Source: Budorcas taxicolor
Taxonomy: Eukaryota; Chordata; Mammalia; Artiodactyla; Bovidae
Direction of reading: 5' to 3'
DNA length: 64,000 nt
Assembly: GCF_023091745.1 (NCBI RefSeq)
Contig: NC_068928.1
Span: forward strand, 11,116,001-11,180,000
Position 1 is the first letter of the stretch. Every line of letters begins with the position of its first letter. The notes beneath the pieces are model-generated. The model did not search any database. It was not told the DNA's origin and was given only the letters and a program-made list of their open reading frames with translations. Shown here in pieces: positions 10,728 through 22,860 of this stretch. The position numbers and the translations under genes are program-made.

Positions 10728-12233
10728 GAAGTCAAGTGGACCTTAGAAAGCATCACTACGAACAAAGCTAGTGGAACTGATGGAATTCCAGTTGAGCTAT
10801 TTCAAATCCTCAAAGATGATGCTGTGAAAGTGCTGCACTCAGTATGCCAGCAAATTTGGAAAACTCAGCAGTGGCCACAGGACTGGAAAAGGTCCGTTTT
10901 CATTCCAATCCCAAAGAAAGGCAGTGCTGAAGAATGCTCAAACTACCACACAATTGCACTCATCTCACATGCTAGTAAAGTAATGCTCAAAATTCTCCAA
11001 GCCAGGCTTTAGTAATACGTGAACCATGAATTTCCAGATGTTCAAGCTGGATTTAGAAAAGGAGAGGAACCAGAGATCAAATTGCTGACATCTGCTGGAT
11101 CATGGAAAAAGCAAGAGAGTTCCAGAAAAACATCTATTTCTGCTTTATTGCCTATGCCAAAGCCTTTGACTGTGTGGATCACAAGAAACTGTGGAAAATT
11201 CTGAAAGAGATGAGAATACCAGACCACCTGACCTGCCTCTTGAGAAACCTATATGCAGGTCAGGAAGCAACAGTTAGAACTGGACATGGAACAGCAGGCT
11301 GGTTGCAAATAGGAAAAGGAGTATGTCAAGGCTGTATACTGTCACCCTACTTATTTAACTTCTATGCAGAGTACATCATGAGAAACGCTGGGCTGAAAGA
11401 AGCACAAGCTGGAATCAAAATTGCCGGGAGAAATATCAATAACCTCAGATATGCAGATGATACCACTCTTATGGCAGAAAGTGAAGAGGAACTAAAAAGT
11501 CTCTTGATGAAAGTGAAAGAAGAGAGTGAAAAAGTTGGCTTAAAGCTCAACATTCAGAAAACGAAGATCATGGCATCTGGTCCCATCACTTCATGGGAAG
11601 TAGATGGGGAAACAGTGGAAACAGTGTCAGACTTTATTTTTCTGGGCTCCAAAATCACTGCAGATGGTGACTGCAGCGATGAAATTAAAAGATGCTTACT
11701 CCTTGGAAGAAACGTTATGACCAACCTAGATAGCATATTGAAAAGCAGAGACGTTACTTTGCCAACAAAGGTCCGTCTAGTCAAGACTATGGTTTTTCCA
11801 GTGGTCATGTATGGATGTGAGAGTTGGACTGTGAAGAAAGCTGAGCACTGAAGAACTGATGCTCTTGAACTGTGGTGTTGGAGAAGACACTCGAGAGTCC
11901 CTTGGACTGCAAGGAGATCCAACCATTCCATTCTGAAGGAGATCAGTCCTGGGATTTCTTTGGAAGGAATGATGCTAAAGGTGAAACTCCAGTACTTTGG
12001 CCTCCTGATGCAAAGAGTTGACTTATTGGAAAAGACTCTGCTGCTGGGAGGGATTGGGGGCAGGAGGAGAAGGGGACAACAGAGAATGAGATGGCTGGAT
12101 GGCATCACTGACTCGATGGACGTGAGTCTGAGTGAACTCTGGGGGTTGGTGATGGGCAGGGAGGCCTGGCGTGCTGCGATTCGTGGGGTCGCAAAGAGTC
12201 GGACATGACTGAGCAACTGAACTGAACTGAACT
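10728..12233 (+). mobile_element. BovB LINE, 5'-truncated, sense
   Basis: Contains the BovB reverse transcriptase region to the 3' end: gaattccagttgagctattt, cagtggccacaggactgg, then the terminal gaactgaactgaactg tail. The flanks ggggtcagatgt (10716-10727) and ggggtcagaagt (12234-12245) form a target duplication with one mismatch. The 1.5 kb copy begins within the reverse transcriptase domain and lacks the endonuclease. Confidence 0.95.
11102..11851 (+). pseudogene. BovB reverse transcriptase fragment, 249-codon open frame
   Basis: An uninterrupted frame inside the BovB copy. It encodes the palm domain with NLRYADDTTLMAE, the YADD catalytic pair (near residue 117 of this frame), and downstream VFPVVMYGCESWTVKKAEH. 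The element protein also needs the N-terminal endonuclease and finger region. A stop (tttagtaat near 11009), a broken frame before 11102 and a stop after AEH leave this a dead fragment. It sits in an intron of BRIP1 and is not expected to be translated. Confidence 0.85.
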
Positions 12234-12939
12234 GGGGTCAGAAGTACTTTCATAGTGAAGTTAAGATGTTACTTACCTTTTTTTTTTTTAAACTGTCTTC
12301 AGTGTTTGCATTGATCGTGCAAAAGCAAAGGCTGGTAAAACTCTTGATGCTTTAGCACAATCAAGATAGTGGCACCAACCTGTATTAATTGTAATTTTCT
12401 TCTCTGTCATTAATGCATAATTAAGAAAGGTCAGTTTCACTTAAGAATGTCCTTGATGAAGCAGTAAAAGTTACTAATTTTATTAAATTTTTCACCTTTA
12501 AGATTTTAATTCTGGGTGAAGAATAGTTTTTGTAAAACTTTCACATTCAGGAGTAGAATGGTTATCTTAAAGAAAAACACTTGTAGGATAGTTTGAATTG
12601 TGAGCTGAACTAGTCATGTTTTTCACAGAACATTGTTTTTACTTCAAAAAATAACTGACAGACTATGATGATTCTTGAAAATAAAGTGAGCCTGATAAAA
12701 TTTGACCTTTCAAGTGAAAAATCAGAATTTGAAAAATTGTATATACCACTGTGAGGTTAGCAGTTTTCTGAAACTTAAACGACTTTTCTGATGATATTTA
12801 TTGGTGATGATGTTATATATGTGACTTTTGATGTTATATAATGAAATGTGTTAACATTTATTTGTAAGATCTGTAAAATCAGTACACCAAATGTTTTCAA
12901 AATGACATGTTTATGATATTACAAAATGATGCCTGGAAA

Positions 12940-13790
12940 AGATTCATCCGAATGCAAGGCAGACCAATGGACATTTTTCTTCTCACCATCCTTAGGCAAT
13001 GACAGATTTTTTTTTCAGTCACTATTGGCTAGTTTTCATTGCCATAGTTTCATATGAGTGGAATCATGCTTGGTAATTTTCTTATTGAATTCCAAATATT
13101 GTGAATTTTCTCTTGCCAAATACTGGGTATTGTATTTCTACAAACCCTCTTGACTTTTTTTCTGGGATGCAGTTATTAGTTGGAATCAGCTTGATCCTTT
13201 GGGTCTTGCTTTTAGGATGTGTTAGGGAGGACTTGATCAGGGTTTAGTTTTGGGCCACCTCAGTAGAGGCTAGCTCCTTGTGAGTCCTCTACCTAATCAT
13301 GCTTCATGAATTAAGACGTTTTCTAGCCTAGTGGGAACTGGCACTGTTCCACGCTCTACGTGAGTGTCTCATTTCAGGTGGTTCTTGGCCACTATCTTAG
13401 ATTGTCTCCTCATTGGTGTGTGCTGATCAGGACTCTACTAGATACTTGAGAGGTCCTTCTGCAGACCTCTGGAATTCATTCTCTGTGCAGCTCTTTCCTT
13501 TCTGGTATTGTTGCCTCAGAACTTTAGTCTTCTTGATCTCCCTGAACTCTCAGCGATGTCTCTTTAGCTTGAGTTTTCTGGGCTGTATCTGGGTTTCCCT
13601 TCCTGGTGCCACAGCCTGGAGACTCTCAGCACAACAAGCTGAAACAATCATAAGGCTTAATCTCCTTTGTTTCCCATCCCTCAGGGATAACTCTTCCTTA
13701 CCCGATGTCCTGTATCTTAAAACTGTTGTTTCATATAGCCTGTATTTTTTTTTTTTTGTTCAGGTAAGGGATGAAACAAGTCATTGACAA
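12940..13790 (-). mobile_element. Old L1 3' end, antisense
   Basis: Contains the antisense L1M 3'UTR text cttcctggtgccacagcctg, tttcccatccctcaggg and ctgtatcttaaaactgttg. Upstream ORF2-like remnants are decayed. Confidence 0.6.
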
Positions 13791-13869
13791 ATTCCAGAAG
13801 TGTTTAGATGGCTTATAAAGCTCTTGTTTACTTGTACAGACTTTAAGCCTTTATAAACTTTTTGCATTC

Positions 13870-14480
13870 TTTTGCTCTTTCTCCTCCTTCCCACTGTTTT
13901 GACTGACTTCTCCGAATTCTTCAGGAAGCCTTCCTTGGTGTTTCCAGTTTTGAGTTAGATTCTCATCTGGAATGTTCCTTGTATTTCTCAGTTTTTGACA
14001 CTTACCTTATTACTCTTCATATCTTCTCCACCTGCCCTGGGTTCAGTTACAGGCAACACCAGGTTCTTGAGTAGACTGAGACCTCCTTGAAGACTGTGAG
14101 TGCTTTACTCCCTTCTGTTTCAAGCACCTAAGCTTGTGCTAGGAATCTAGCTGTAGACTGAGTGAATCCATACCATAATCCCTGCCCTCAAAGAGCCTTC
14201 TTTTAAATTCTTGAAAATACTAAGTTGGGGTGGGGGGAAACTGTCAGTTATCTTCAGACAAGCCTTGTTGGGAGAAGTTGTCTCAGTTTTTAATATTGTC
14301 AATAATAATATATGCTTTATGTTTGTCTCTGCCAGTGTTTCCTTGCTCACTTTCTTTCGGAGTACCTTATTGTCTTCATAGCCCTTACTGTTTGAATTTA
14401 TTAGTCTACTTGTTTATTATCTGTTTGTCCTGTTAGAATGTAATGTCAATCTTTTTCACAAGTATCTCTGGTACTGAGGA
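13870..14480 (-). mobile_element. L2-like remnants, antisense
   Basis: ccttcttcaggaagccttcc-like text (13915-13940), then agactgagacctccttgaag, resembles the antisense L2 3' ORF. Low divergence cannot be claimed. Confidence 0.4.
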
Positions 14481-14486
14481 TTAGCA

Positions 14487-14550
14487 TATGGCATATATTT
14501 AGCACACAGCTAAATATTTAGCATATATTTAGCATATGGCACATATATTT
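14487..14550. repeat. Local tttagcatat repeat cluster
   Basis: The motif tatttagca or gcatatggca recurs about six times within 65 bp, giving an imperfect tandem array. Confidence 0.6.
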
Positions 14551-14579
14551 GTTGGTAGAATCTTATTGAATTCTTATGA

Positions 14580-14705
14580 TGACTGTGAGGCAGGTACTAT
14601 TGTTATTCTCATCTTATAGATAAGGAAACTGAGAAGTAATTTGCCTAAGATCACAAAGCAGAAAATTGTGGAGTTATTATATCCTACCTAAACAATCTGA
14701 TCCTC
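14580..14705 (-). mobile_element. MIR-like SINE
   Basis: ctcatcttatagataaggaa followed by actgagaagtaatttgccta is the MIR core in antisense. Confidence 0.65.
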
Positions 14706-14914
14706 TGGCGGATGCTGTAATTACTTTATTATACATTCTCTAAAATGCCTCTCAGAAGTTCTGGAGCTATCTAAACAGTATTCTAATATCAAGATAAGGA
14801 AAAAAATTATGTTGAAACCTAAAGTTGAAAGAAATCAAGTCTAGAGTAAGCTATGATTGGATAATACCTTAAGTAGAATAGAGAGTGATTTTACTTTTAG
14901 TTTCATTTTGGTGT

Positions 14915-15135
14915 TTTAAAGACAGTGGACTCAAATCAGACAGCCTGGGTTTTAATCATAGTTCTGCTCTTTACTACTTTTGTAACCTTTATTAAGTTTT
15001 TAAACTATTGCTACTTCCGTTTCTCATTTGTTAAATGGGTATAGTATTTGTCTTACAGAGCTGCTAGAGGATTAAACAGTTTAATACTTATAGAGTGCTT
15101 AGACTGTACCTGGCATATCTTGACGCTTATTAAGT
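14915..15135 (+). mobile_element. MIR-like SINE, sense
   Basis: ggactcaaatcagacagcct, tcatttgttaaatgggtata, agagctgctagaggattaaa and gcttagactgtacctggcat follow one another in MIR order. Confidence 0.65.
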
Positions 15136-16340
15136 GGCAGGTGGTAGTAAAAGTAGCTGCAGCAGCATCGTTGTGTATTTTTATGCTGCTGATAAAAGCT
15201 ATTATATTATACTGGTTAATAATATAAATTTTTAAAGTTAGGTTTATAATTAATTATTTTAATTTGTGTTAATGATGTTTATGACTCTACCTGTTTAGAA
15301 CTTAAGTTGCTTGACCAAGAAGAGCTACCATTCTCCTGGCTGAGTAATTTCAAACTTAATTTTAAACTAAGTTCTTTGATTGATTTCTTGTTTGGGTTGT
15401 GTACTATGTTGATCATTTATTATGATCTCATTGGCAAAGTATAATTGTATCAATTCATGTGTATTTGTATTTTTATATCAGTTTTTTTTTAAAAACCAGA
15501 AATTATAGATTTTCTTTCTTAGCTTTAGCTGATATAACTCTGCATTACCTTAGAAATGGAGTATTTTTCATAGGTGGGTGATTTATTATCTGTGCTGTTA
15601 AAGATATGGGTTTCTGGCAATCTTCTTATAAGTTTGAAGATTTATTGAACAAGCTAAATCTCAACTAACTCTAGTAACTCAAATGATAACATTTCACTAG
15701 TGACTTTTTACTTGTAAGAAGACATATGGGATACTTGCCATACTAATTAAGCATGCATACAGTAAATTTATCAGACACCAGACTACTTTTGCAATGACAG
15801 AAAAGACCATATGGCTAAGCTCTAGTATTTGTTCTCTTTTTTGCTAGCCTATACTGAAAAGCATGAATATATAAAGTAACTTTATGGAAAACCCCACAAA
15901 TACTTATGTAAAATGATATATTATTTTCAATGTTTTTTTTCCTAACAAAGATAGAGTAAGCAGTTGCAATAGAAGCATAATTAGTACAAAATGTAAAGTT
16001 TTAGCTAATGTGAATGTTTCTTTCTTTTATACTTTAGTAAATTATTAGTAAATTTAATAAATTTTAGTAAATTGTTAAGAAAATCTCTAGTATTTTGTAT
16101 TTTGGCTGTCATCTTAATTTTAAAAGCTTATGGTAGCGTTTGTAGTAATCTTACATGGATATTTAGCACTAAATAATACATCTCATTTTTCAGAGAACCA
16201 GGGCTAAACCTTTCCATGGATATTATATAATAAAGAATAATAAGGATGTACATAAAGGTCATTTATTTAAAGAAAGGAGTCTTTGAGTGTAGTAATATTT
16301 TTTTTACCTGCTAGAAATTTACTTTGGTTTCTAGTTCAAC
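15136..16340. other. Repeat-poor part of intron 6
   Basis: AT-rich, with homopolymer runs but no repeat, coding exon or RNA gene that I recognise. Confidence 0.5.
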
Positions 16341-16344
16341 TTTT

Positions 16345-16905
16345 TTTTCTCTTTCTCTTTTTTAATGGAGGTATAATTGACATTTAATATGTTAGTTTCA
16401 GGTGTATAGTATAATGGTCCATTATTTGTATACATTGGGAAGTGATCACCATAAGTCTAGTTAATATCTGTCACCTTACATAGTTGCAAGGTTTTTCTTC
16501 TTATGATGAGAGCTTTTAATATTTACTCTCTTAGCTTCTGTCAGGTATGTAATATAGTATTATTAACTATAGTTGCTATATTCTACATTACATCCCCATG
16601 ACTTACTTTATAACTGAAAGTTTATACCTTTTGACCTCTCTCATCCATTTCTTTTGCTCTTCACCCCCTTCTCTGGCTGCCACTAATCTGTTCTCTGCAT
16701 CTGTGAGCTTTTTTTGGTTTGTTTGTTTGTTTGTGTCTGCTTTTAGATTTTACATATAAATTTGTCTTTCTCAGTCTTAGTCCATTAAGTGTAATATCCT
16801 CTATGTTCATCCATCTTGTCCCAGACGACAGTATTTCTTTTCTTTTTTTTAATGGCTGAATAACGTTCCATTTTGTGGGTATGCTTGTCTGTGTGTGTGG
16901 GGCAC
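16345..16905 (-). mobile_element. Old L1 3' end, antisense
   Basis: taatggaggtataattgaca, gttagtttcaggtgtatagt, agtgatcaccataagtctag and ttaactatagttgctatatt are the standard antisense 3'-end text of L1MA/L1M families. Confidence 0.75.
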
Positions 16906-17001
16906 ACGACTGAGAATGCATGCAACTCAAACGGAGTGTTTATTTTTTAGAAGAATAGTTATTTGGATTTGTAAATTAATGGTTTAGTTCTCTTACCTCT
17001 T

Positions 17002-17208
17002 GTTGTTCAGTCGCTAAATCGTGTCTAACTCTTTGTGACCCCACAGACTGTAGCCTGCCAGGCTGCTCTGTCCATGGGATTTCCCAGGCAAGAATACTGG
17101 AGTGGGTGGCTGGTTCCTTCTCCAGAGGATCTTCCCCACCCAGGGATTGAACTCACGTCTCCTGCATTGGTAGATAGATACCTTTCTACTGAGCCACATG
17201 GGAACCCC
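17002..17208 (-). mobile_element. Bov-tA SINE, antisense, near complete
   Basis: BovA half, then reverse tRNA half ending gagccacatgggaa. The flanks ttctcttacc (16989-16998) and ttctcttatc (17209-17218) look like a target duplication with one mismatch. Confidence 0.9.
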
Positions 17209-17676
17209 TTCTCTTATCCCTACAAAGATAAAATGTTATAGTTTCATACATATAAAGTCTGCAGTTGTATTATTTTCTGGATAACTTTCCCCTATAAATT
17301 AAGTGATAAATTAGTTTAATGATTTCTGTTTATTTCTAAATTTGATATTATAATTTTTATGTTTTTCTTTTAAGTTTTCTTAGTTCTTATGAAAATAATT
17401 TAGCTTCTAACCTGTGACTTAAATTGGGTAGTTGTCTTTTTCCCTTCCTATTATCTCTAGTCAGCTTCCTTACTCTTCAAATCAGAAAATGTCAATACTT
17501 CCTCTCTTGAATGAATTAACCTTCCAGTGTCCCTTGCTTTTTCCCATTCCTTACATTTTTAGATTCATATTTTTTATACAGTTAATTCATATGTTAAAGA
17601 TCTAGTGAGGCATCAGGCTCCATGTGGTCAAAACATGGTTAAGAAAAAATATTATTTTTTAGAATCGACTATTACC

Positions 17677-18840
17677 ATTCTGATGGAGAAAGCAAGAGAG
17701 TTCCAGAAAAACATCTACTTCTGCTTTACTGACTATGCCAAAGCCTTTGCCTGTGTGGATCACAATAAACTGGAAAATTCTTAAGGAGATGGAAATACCA
17801 GAGCACCTGACCTGCCTCTTGAGAAATCTGTATGCAGGTCGGGAAGCAACAGTTAGAACTGGACGTGGAACAACAGACTGGTTCCAGATCGGGAAAGGAG
17901 TACATCGAGGCTGTATATTGTTATCCTGCTTATTTAACTTCTGTGCAGAGTACATCGTGAGAAAAGCTGGACTGGATGAAACACAAGCTGGAATCAAAAG
18001 ATTGCCGGGAGAAATATCAATAACCAGATATCCAGATATCCAGATGACACCACCTTTATGGCAGAAAGCAAAGAAGAACTAAAGAGCCTCTTGATGAATG
18101 TAAAAGAGGAGAGTCAAAAAGTTTTTTTAAAACTCACCATTCAGAAAACGAAGATCATGGCACCTGGTCCCATCACTTCATGGGAAATAGATGAGGAAAC
18201 AGTGGAAACAGTGACAGACTATTTTTGGGGGCTCCAAAATCACTGCAGATGATGACTGCAGCCATAAAATTAGACTATTTTTGGGGGCTCCAAAATCACT
18301 GCAGATGATGACTGCAGCCATGAAATTAAAAGACGCTTGCCCCTTGGAAGAAAAGTTATGACCAACCTAGACAGCATATTAAAAAACAGAGACATTATTT
18401 TGCCAACAAAGGTCCGTCTAGTCAAAGCTGTGGTTTTTCCAGTAGTCATGTATGGTTGTGAAAGTTGGAGTATAAAGAAAGCTGAGTGCTGAAGAATTGA
18501 TGCTTTTGATCTGTGGTGTTGGAAAAGCCCTGGACTGCAAGGAGATCCTACCAGTCCATCCTCAAGGAAATCTGTCCTGAATATTCATTGGAAAGACTGA
18601 TGCTGAAGCTGAAACTCCAGTACTTTGGCCACCTGATGAGAAGAACTGACTCATTTGAAAAGACCCTGATACTGGAAATGATGGAAGGCGGAGGGAGAAG
18701 GGGACGACAGGTGAGATGGCATCACCGACTCAATGGACATGAGTTTGAATAAACTCTGGGAGTTGGTGATGGACAGGGAGGCCTGGCATGCTGTAGTCCA
18801 TGGGGTCGCAAAGAGTTGGACACTACTGAGCGACTGAACT
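17677..18840 (+). mobile_element. BovB LINE, 5'-truncated, sense
   Basis: Begins at the reverse transcriptase segment gagaaagcaagagagttcca and ends ctgagcgactgaact. It has decayed more than the neighbouring copy: the YADD site reads YPDIQMTPP after small indels. It also holds a 56-bp tandem duplication (18216-18327). Flanks attacc (17671 and 18843) suggest a short target duplication. Confidence 0.92.
18216..18327. repeat. 56-bp tandem duplication inside BovB
   Basis: Two copies of a 56-bp unit that starts agactatttttgggggctcc lie at 18216-18271 and 18272-18327. They differ at one base (ccataaaatt versus ccatgaaatt). Other BovB copies in the window have a single unit here, so the duplication arose after insertion. 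Confidence 0.93.
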
Positions 18841-18893
18841 GATATTACCTTGTTCCACCACTCATACTCATTCTTCTAGAATTTATTTATGTA

Positions 18894-18905
18894 TATGCTC
18901 TTAAT
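18894..18905. repeat. Left target duplication of rearranged BovB
   Basis: tatgctcttaat occurs here and identically at 22091-22102, on either side of the rearranged BovB. Confidence 0.9.
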
Positions 18906-20945
18906 AACTCTCTTGCTTTTTCGGTGATCCAGTGGATGTTGGCAATTTGATCTCTGGTTCCTCTGCCTTTTCTAAAACCAGCTTGAACATCTGAAAGTTC
19001 ATGATTCACGTATTGCTGAAGCCTGGCTTGGAGAATTTTGAGCATTACTCTACTAGCATGTGAGATGAGTGCAATTGTGTGGTAGGTTGAGCATTCTTTG
19101 GCACTGCCTTTCTTTGGGATTGAAATGAAAACTGACCTTTTCCAGTCCTGTGGCCACTGCTGAGTTTTCCAAATTTGCTGGCATATTGAGTGCAGCACTT
19201 TCACAGCATCATCTTTGAGGATTTGAAATAGCTCAACTGGAATTCCATCAGTTCCACTAGCTTTGTTCATAGTGATGCTTTCTAAGGCCCACTTGACTTC
19301 ACGTTCCAGGATGTCTGGCTCTAGGTGACAGATCACACCATCATGATTATCTGGGTTGTGAAGATCTTTTTTGTACAGTTCTGTGTATTCTTGCCACCTC
19401 TTCTTAATATCTTCTGCTTCTGTTAGGTCCATACCATTTCTGTCCTCTATCGAGCCCATCTTTGCATAAAATGTTCCTTTGGTATCTCTAATTTTCTTGA
19501 AGAGATCTCTAGTCTTTCCCAACTGTTGTTTTCCTCTATTTCTTTGCATTGATTGCTGAAGAAGGCTTTCTTATCTCTTCTTGCTATTCTTTGGAACTCT
19601 GCATTCAGATGCGTATACCTTTCCTTTTCCCCTTTGGTTTTCGCTTCTCTTCTTTTCATAGCTATTTGTAAGGCCTCCCCAGACAGCCATTTTGCTTTAT
19701 TGCATTTCTTTCCCATGGGGATGGTCTTGATCCCTGTCTCCTGTACAATGTCACGAACCTCATTCCATAGTTCATCAGGCACTCTATCTATCAGATCTAG
19801 GCCCTTAAATCTATTTCTCACTTCCACTGTATAATCATAAGGGATTTGATTTAGGTCATACCTGAATGGTCGAGTGGTTTTCCTTACTTTCTTCAATTTG
19901 AGTCTGAATTTGGCAATAAGGAGTTCATGATCTGAGTCACAGTCAGCTCCTGGTCTTGTTTTTGTTGACTGTATAGAGCTTCTCCTTCTTTGGCTGCAAA
20001 GAATATAATCAATCTGATTTCATCATTGACCATCTGGTGATGTTCATGTGTAGAGTCTTCTCTTGTTTTGTTGGAATATGGTGTTTGCTATGACCAGTGC
20101 GTTCTCTTGGCAAAACTCTATTAGTCTTTGCCCTGCTTCATTCCATATTCCAAGGCCAAATTTGCCTGTTACTCCAGGTGTTTCTTGACTTCCTACTTTT
20201 GCATTCCAGTCCCCTATAATGAAAAGGACATCTTTTGTGGCTGTTAGTTCTGAAAGGTCTTGTACGTCTTCATAGAACCATTCAACATCAGCTTCTTCAG
20301 CATTACTGGTTGGGGCATAGACTTGGATTACTCTGATATTGAATGGTTTGCCTTGGAAACGAACAGAGATCATTCTGTCGTTTTTGAGATTGCATCCAAG
20401 TACTGCAATTCGGACTCTTTTGTTAACCATGATGGCTACTCCATTTCTTCTGAGGGATTCCCGCCCGCAGTAGTAGATATAATGGTCATCTGAGTTAAAT
20501 TCACCCATTCCAGTCTATTTTAGTTCGCTGATTCCTAGAATGTTGACGTTCACTCTTGCCATCTCTTGTTTGACCACTTCCAATTTGCCTTGATTCATGA
20601 ACTTGACATTCTAGGTTCCTATGCAATATTGCTCTTTACAACATCGGACCTTGCTTCTGTCACCAGTCACATCCACAACTAGGTGTTGTTTTGCTTTGGC
20701 TCCATTCCTTCATTCTTTCTGGAGTTATTTCTCCACTGATCTCCAGTAGCATATTGGGCACCTACTGACCTGGGGAGTTCCTCTTTTGGTATCCTATCAT
20801 TTTGCCTTTTCATACTCTTCATGGGGTCTCAAGGCAAGAATACTGAAGTGGTTTGCCATTCCCTTCTCCAGTGGACCACATTCTGTCAGACCTCTCCACC
20901 ATGACCCGCCCATCTTGGGTGGCCCCACAGGCATGGCTTAGTTTC
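18906..20945 (-). mobile_element. Inverted 5' part of a near full-length BovB
   Basis: The minus strand reads the BovB 5' region (starting gaaactaagccatgcctg), the endonuclease (frame 20508-20044 with IGDWNAKVGSQETPG), the linker (19896-19447) and the start of the reverse transcriptase (19549-18887). It stops at gcaagagagtt, exactly at the left target duplication. The element coordinates then continue in the opposite orientation at 20946. A 41-nt element segment (attgccaacatcc to gagagtt) is present in both parts, at 18906-18946 and 20946-20986. Frame breaks, such as between 20044 and 19896, show that it is dead. Confidence 0.93.
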
Positions 20946-22090
20946 ATTGCCAACATCCGCTAGATCATGGAAAAAGCAAGAGAGTTCCAGTAAAACATCT
21001 ATTTCTGTTTTATTGACTATGCCAAAGCCTTTGACTGTGTGAATCACAATAAACTGTGGAAAATTCTGAAAGACATGGAATACCAGACCACCTGACCTGC
21101 CTCTTGAGAAATCTGTATGCAGGTCAGGAAGCAACAGTTAGAACTGGACATGGAACAACAGACTGGTTCCAAATAGGAAAAGGAGTACGTCAAGGCTGTA
21201 TATTGTCATCCTGCTTATTTAACTTCTATGCAGAGTTCATCATGAGAAACGCTGGGCTGAAAGCAGCACAAGCTGGAATCAAGATTGCTGGGAGAAATAT
21301 TAATAACCTCAGATATGCAGATGATACCACCCTTATGGCAGAAAGTGAAGAGGAACTAAAAAGCCTCTTCATGAAAGTGAAAGAGGAGAGTGAAAATGTT
21401 GGCTTAAATCTCAACATTCAGAAACGAAGATCATGGCATCTGGTCCCATCACTTCATGGGAAATAGAATGGGAAACAGTGGAAACAGTGTCAGACTTTAT
21501 TTTTGGGGGCTCTAAAATCACTGCAGATGGTAACTTCAGCCATGAAATTAAAAGACGCTTACTCCTTGGAAGGAAAGTTATGACCAACCTAGATAGCATA
21601 TTGAAAAGCAGAGACATTACTTTGCCAACAAAGGTCCGTCTAGTCAAGGCTATGGTTTTTCCAGTGGTCATGTATGGATGTGAGAGTTGAACTGTGAAGA
21701 AAGCTGAGCGCCGAAGAATTGATGCTCTTGAACTGGTGTTGGAGAAGACTCTTGAGAGTCCCTTGGACTGCAAGGAGATCCAACCATTCCATTCTGAAGG
21801 AGATCAGTCCTGGGATTTCTTTGGAGGGAATGATGCTAAAGGTGAAACTCCAGTACTTTGGCCTCCTGATGCAAAGAGTTGACTCATTGGAAAAGACTCT
21901 GATGCTGGGAGGGATTGGGAGCAGGCGGAGAAGGGGACGACAGAGGATGAGATGGCTGTATGGCATCACTGACTCGATGGACGTGAGTTTGAGTGAAGTT
22001 GGGGAGTTGGTGATGGACAGGGAGGCCTGGCTGCGATTCATGGCATCACAAAGAGTCGCACACGACTGAGCGACTGAACTGAAATGAACT
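20946..22090 (+). mobile_element. Sense 3' part of the same BovB
   Basis: Continues the reverse transcriptase from attgccaacatccgctag through NLRYADDTTLMAE (frame 21056-21466) to the BovB tail, ending at the right target duplication. Stops and frameshifts break the frame, for example after CES near 21690. Together with the inverted part the insertion is 3.19 kb, close to the usual 3.2 kb of BovB. Confidence 0.94.
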
Positions 22091-22102
22091 TATGCTCTTA
22101 AT
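22091..22102. repeat. Right target duplication of rearranged BovB
   Basis: Perfect 12-bp copy of the left flank, tatgctcttaat. Confidence 0.9.
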
Positions 22103-22689
22103 TCTTTTAGTAAATCCTCAAAATCAGTGAGGTATTTTCATAAACACATTTTATACTTATTCCTGCTGTTTATTTAATAAATGCTAACATTGTATATATA
22201 CTTTGACAGAAGTAATTATATTCCTTGATTTATAATAGTATTCATTTGCCCAGTGTGTAGAGAAGAGTTGGGTCCAGCAGAGTGCGCTGTTGGCCTTTAG
22301 ATAAAGTGTTGATGTGCAAAGCCTTGGTCTGTTTTTCTTTTCCTTCTTATACCACTATTGCTTTCTTTTCTGTCTCGTTTTCTCTCCCTCTCTTCACCCC
22401 CCACTGCCCTTCTCTATCTCTCTTTAATGTTTAATATATTCTTTAGGATCTCAGGAGAAGATGACCAATTTATTTTGAAAAGTCATTGTTTTACAAGTCA
22501 TTTTCTCATAGTTTTCATTTTATGTAAACTAACTGCTTGTATAGTGGAACAGTGCTTACCATGTTTTAGGAACTCTTCTGAGCATCCTGAAAATACTAAT
22601 TGACTTGGTAAATACAGGTTCATGTGAGCTAATGGTTATTTCCAGTTCATTTAAGTTTTGTGCGAATTTGACAATTTTCAAGATAAAAC

Positions 22690-22860
22690 AAAAGAATTTA
22701 ATTGAATCCCTATGATAACCTTATGTGGAAAGTATTAACATTTCATTTATTGACAGATGAGGAAATTGATTCCCAGATAATTTAAGTTCATGCCATGAAA
22801 CTGATGAGTAGAGACTGGTTTAAAACTCAGCCATTCTGACTTTAGAATTGATCCTCTCAA
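22690..22860 (-). mobile_element. MIR-like SINE
   Basis: ttgacagatgaggaaattga and the following aagttcatgcc region fit the MIR core in antisense, diverged. Confidence 0.5.

Noticed and set aside
11554..12216. 220-codon minus-strand frame
   Set aside because: It is the antisense reading of BovB, which stays open in that frame in several copies (for example near 21411-22041 and 50159-50560). It has no protein family features.
20260..20493. 77-codon plus-strand frame
   Set aside because: Antisense shadow of the inverted BovB endonuclease frame.
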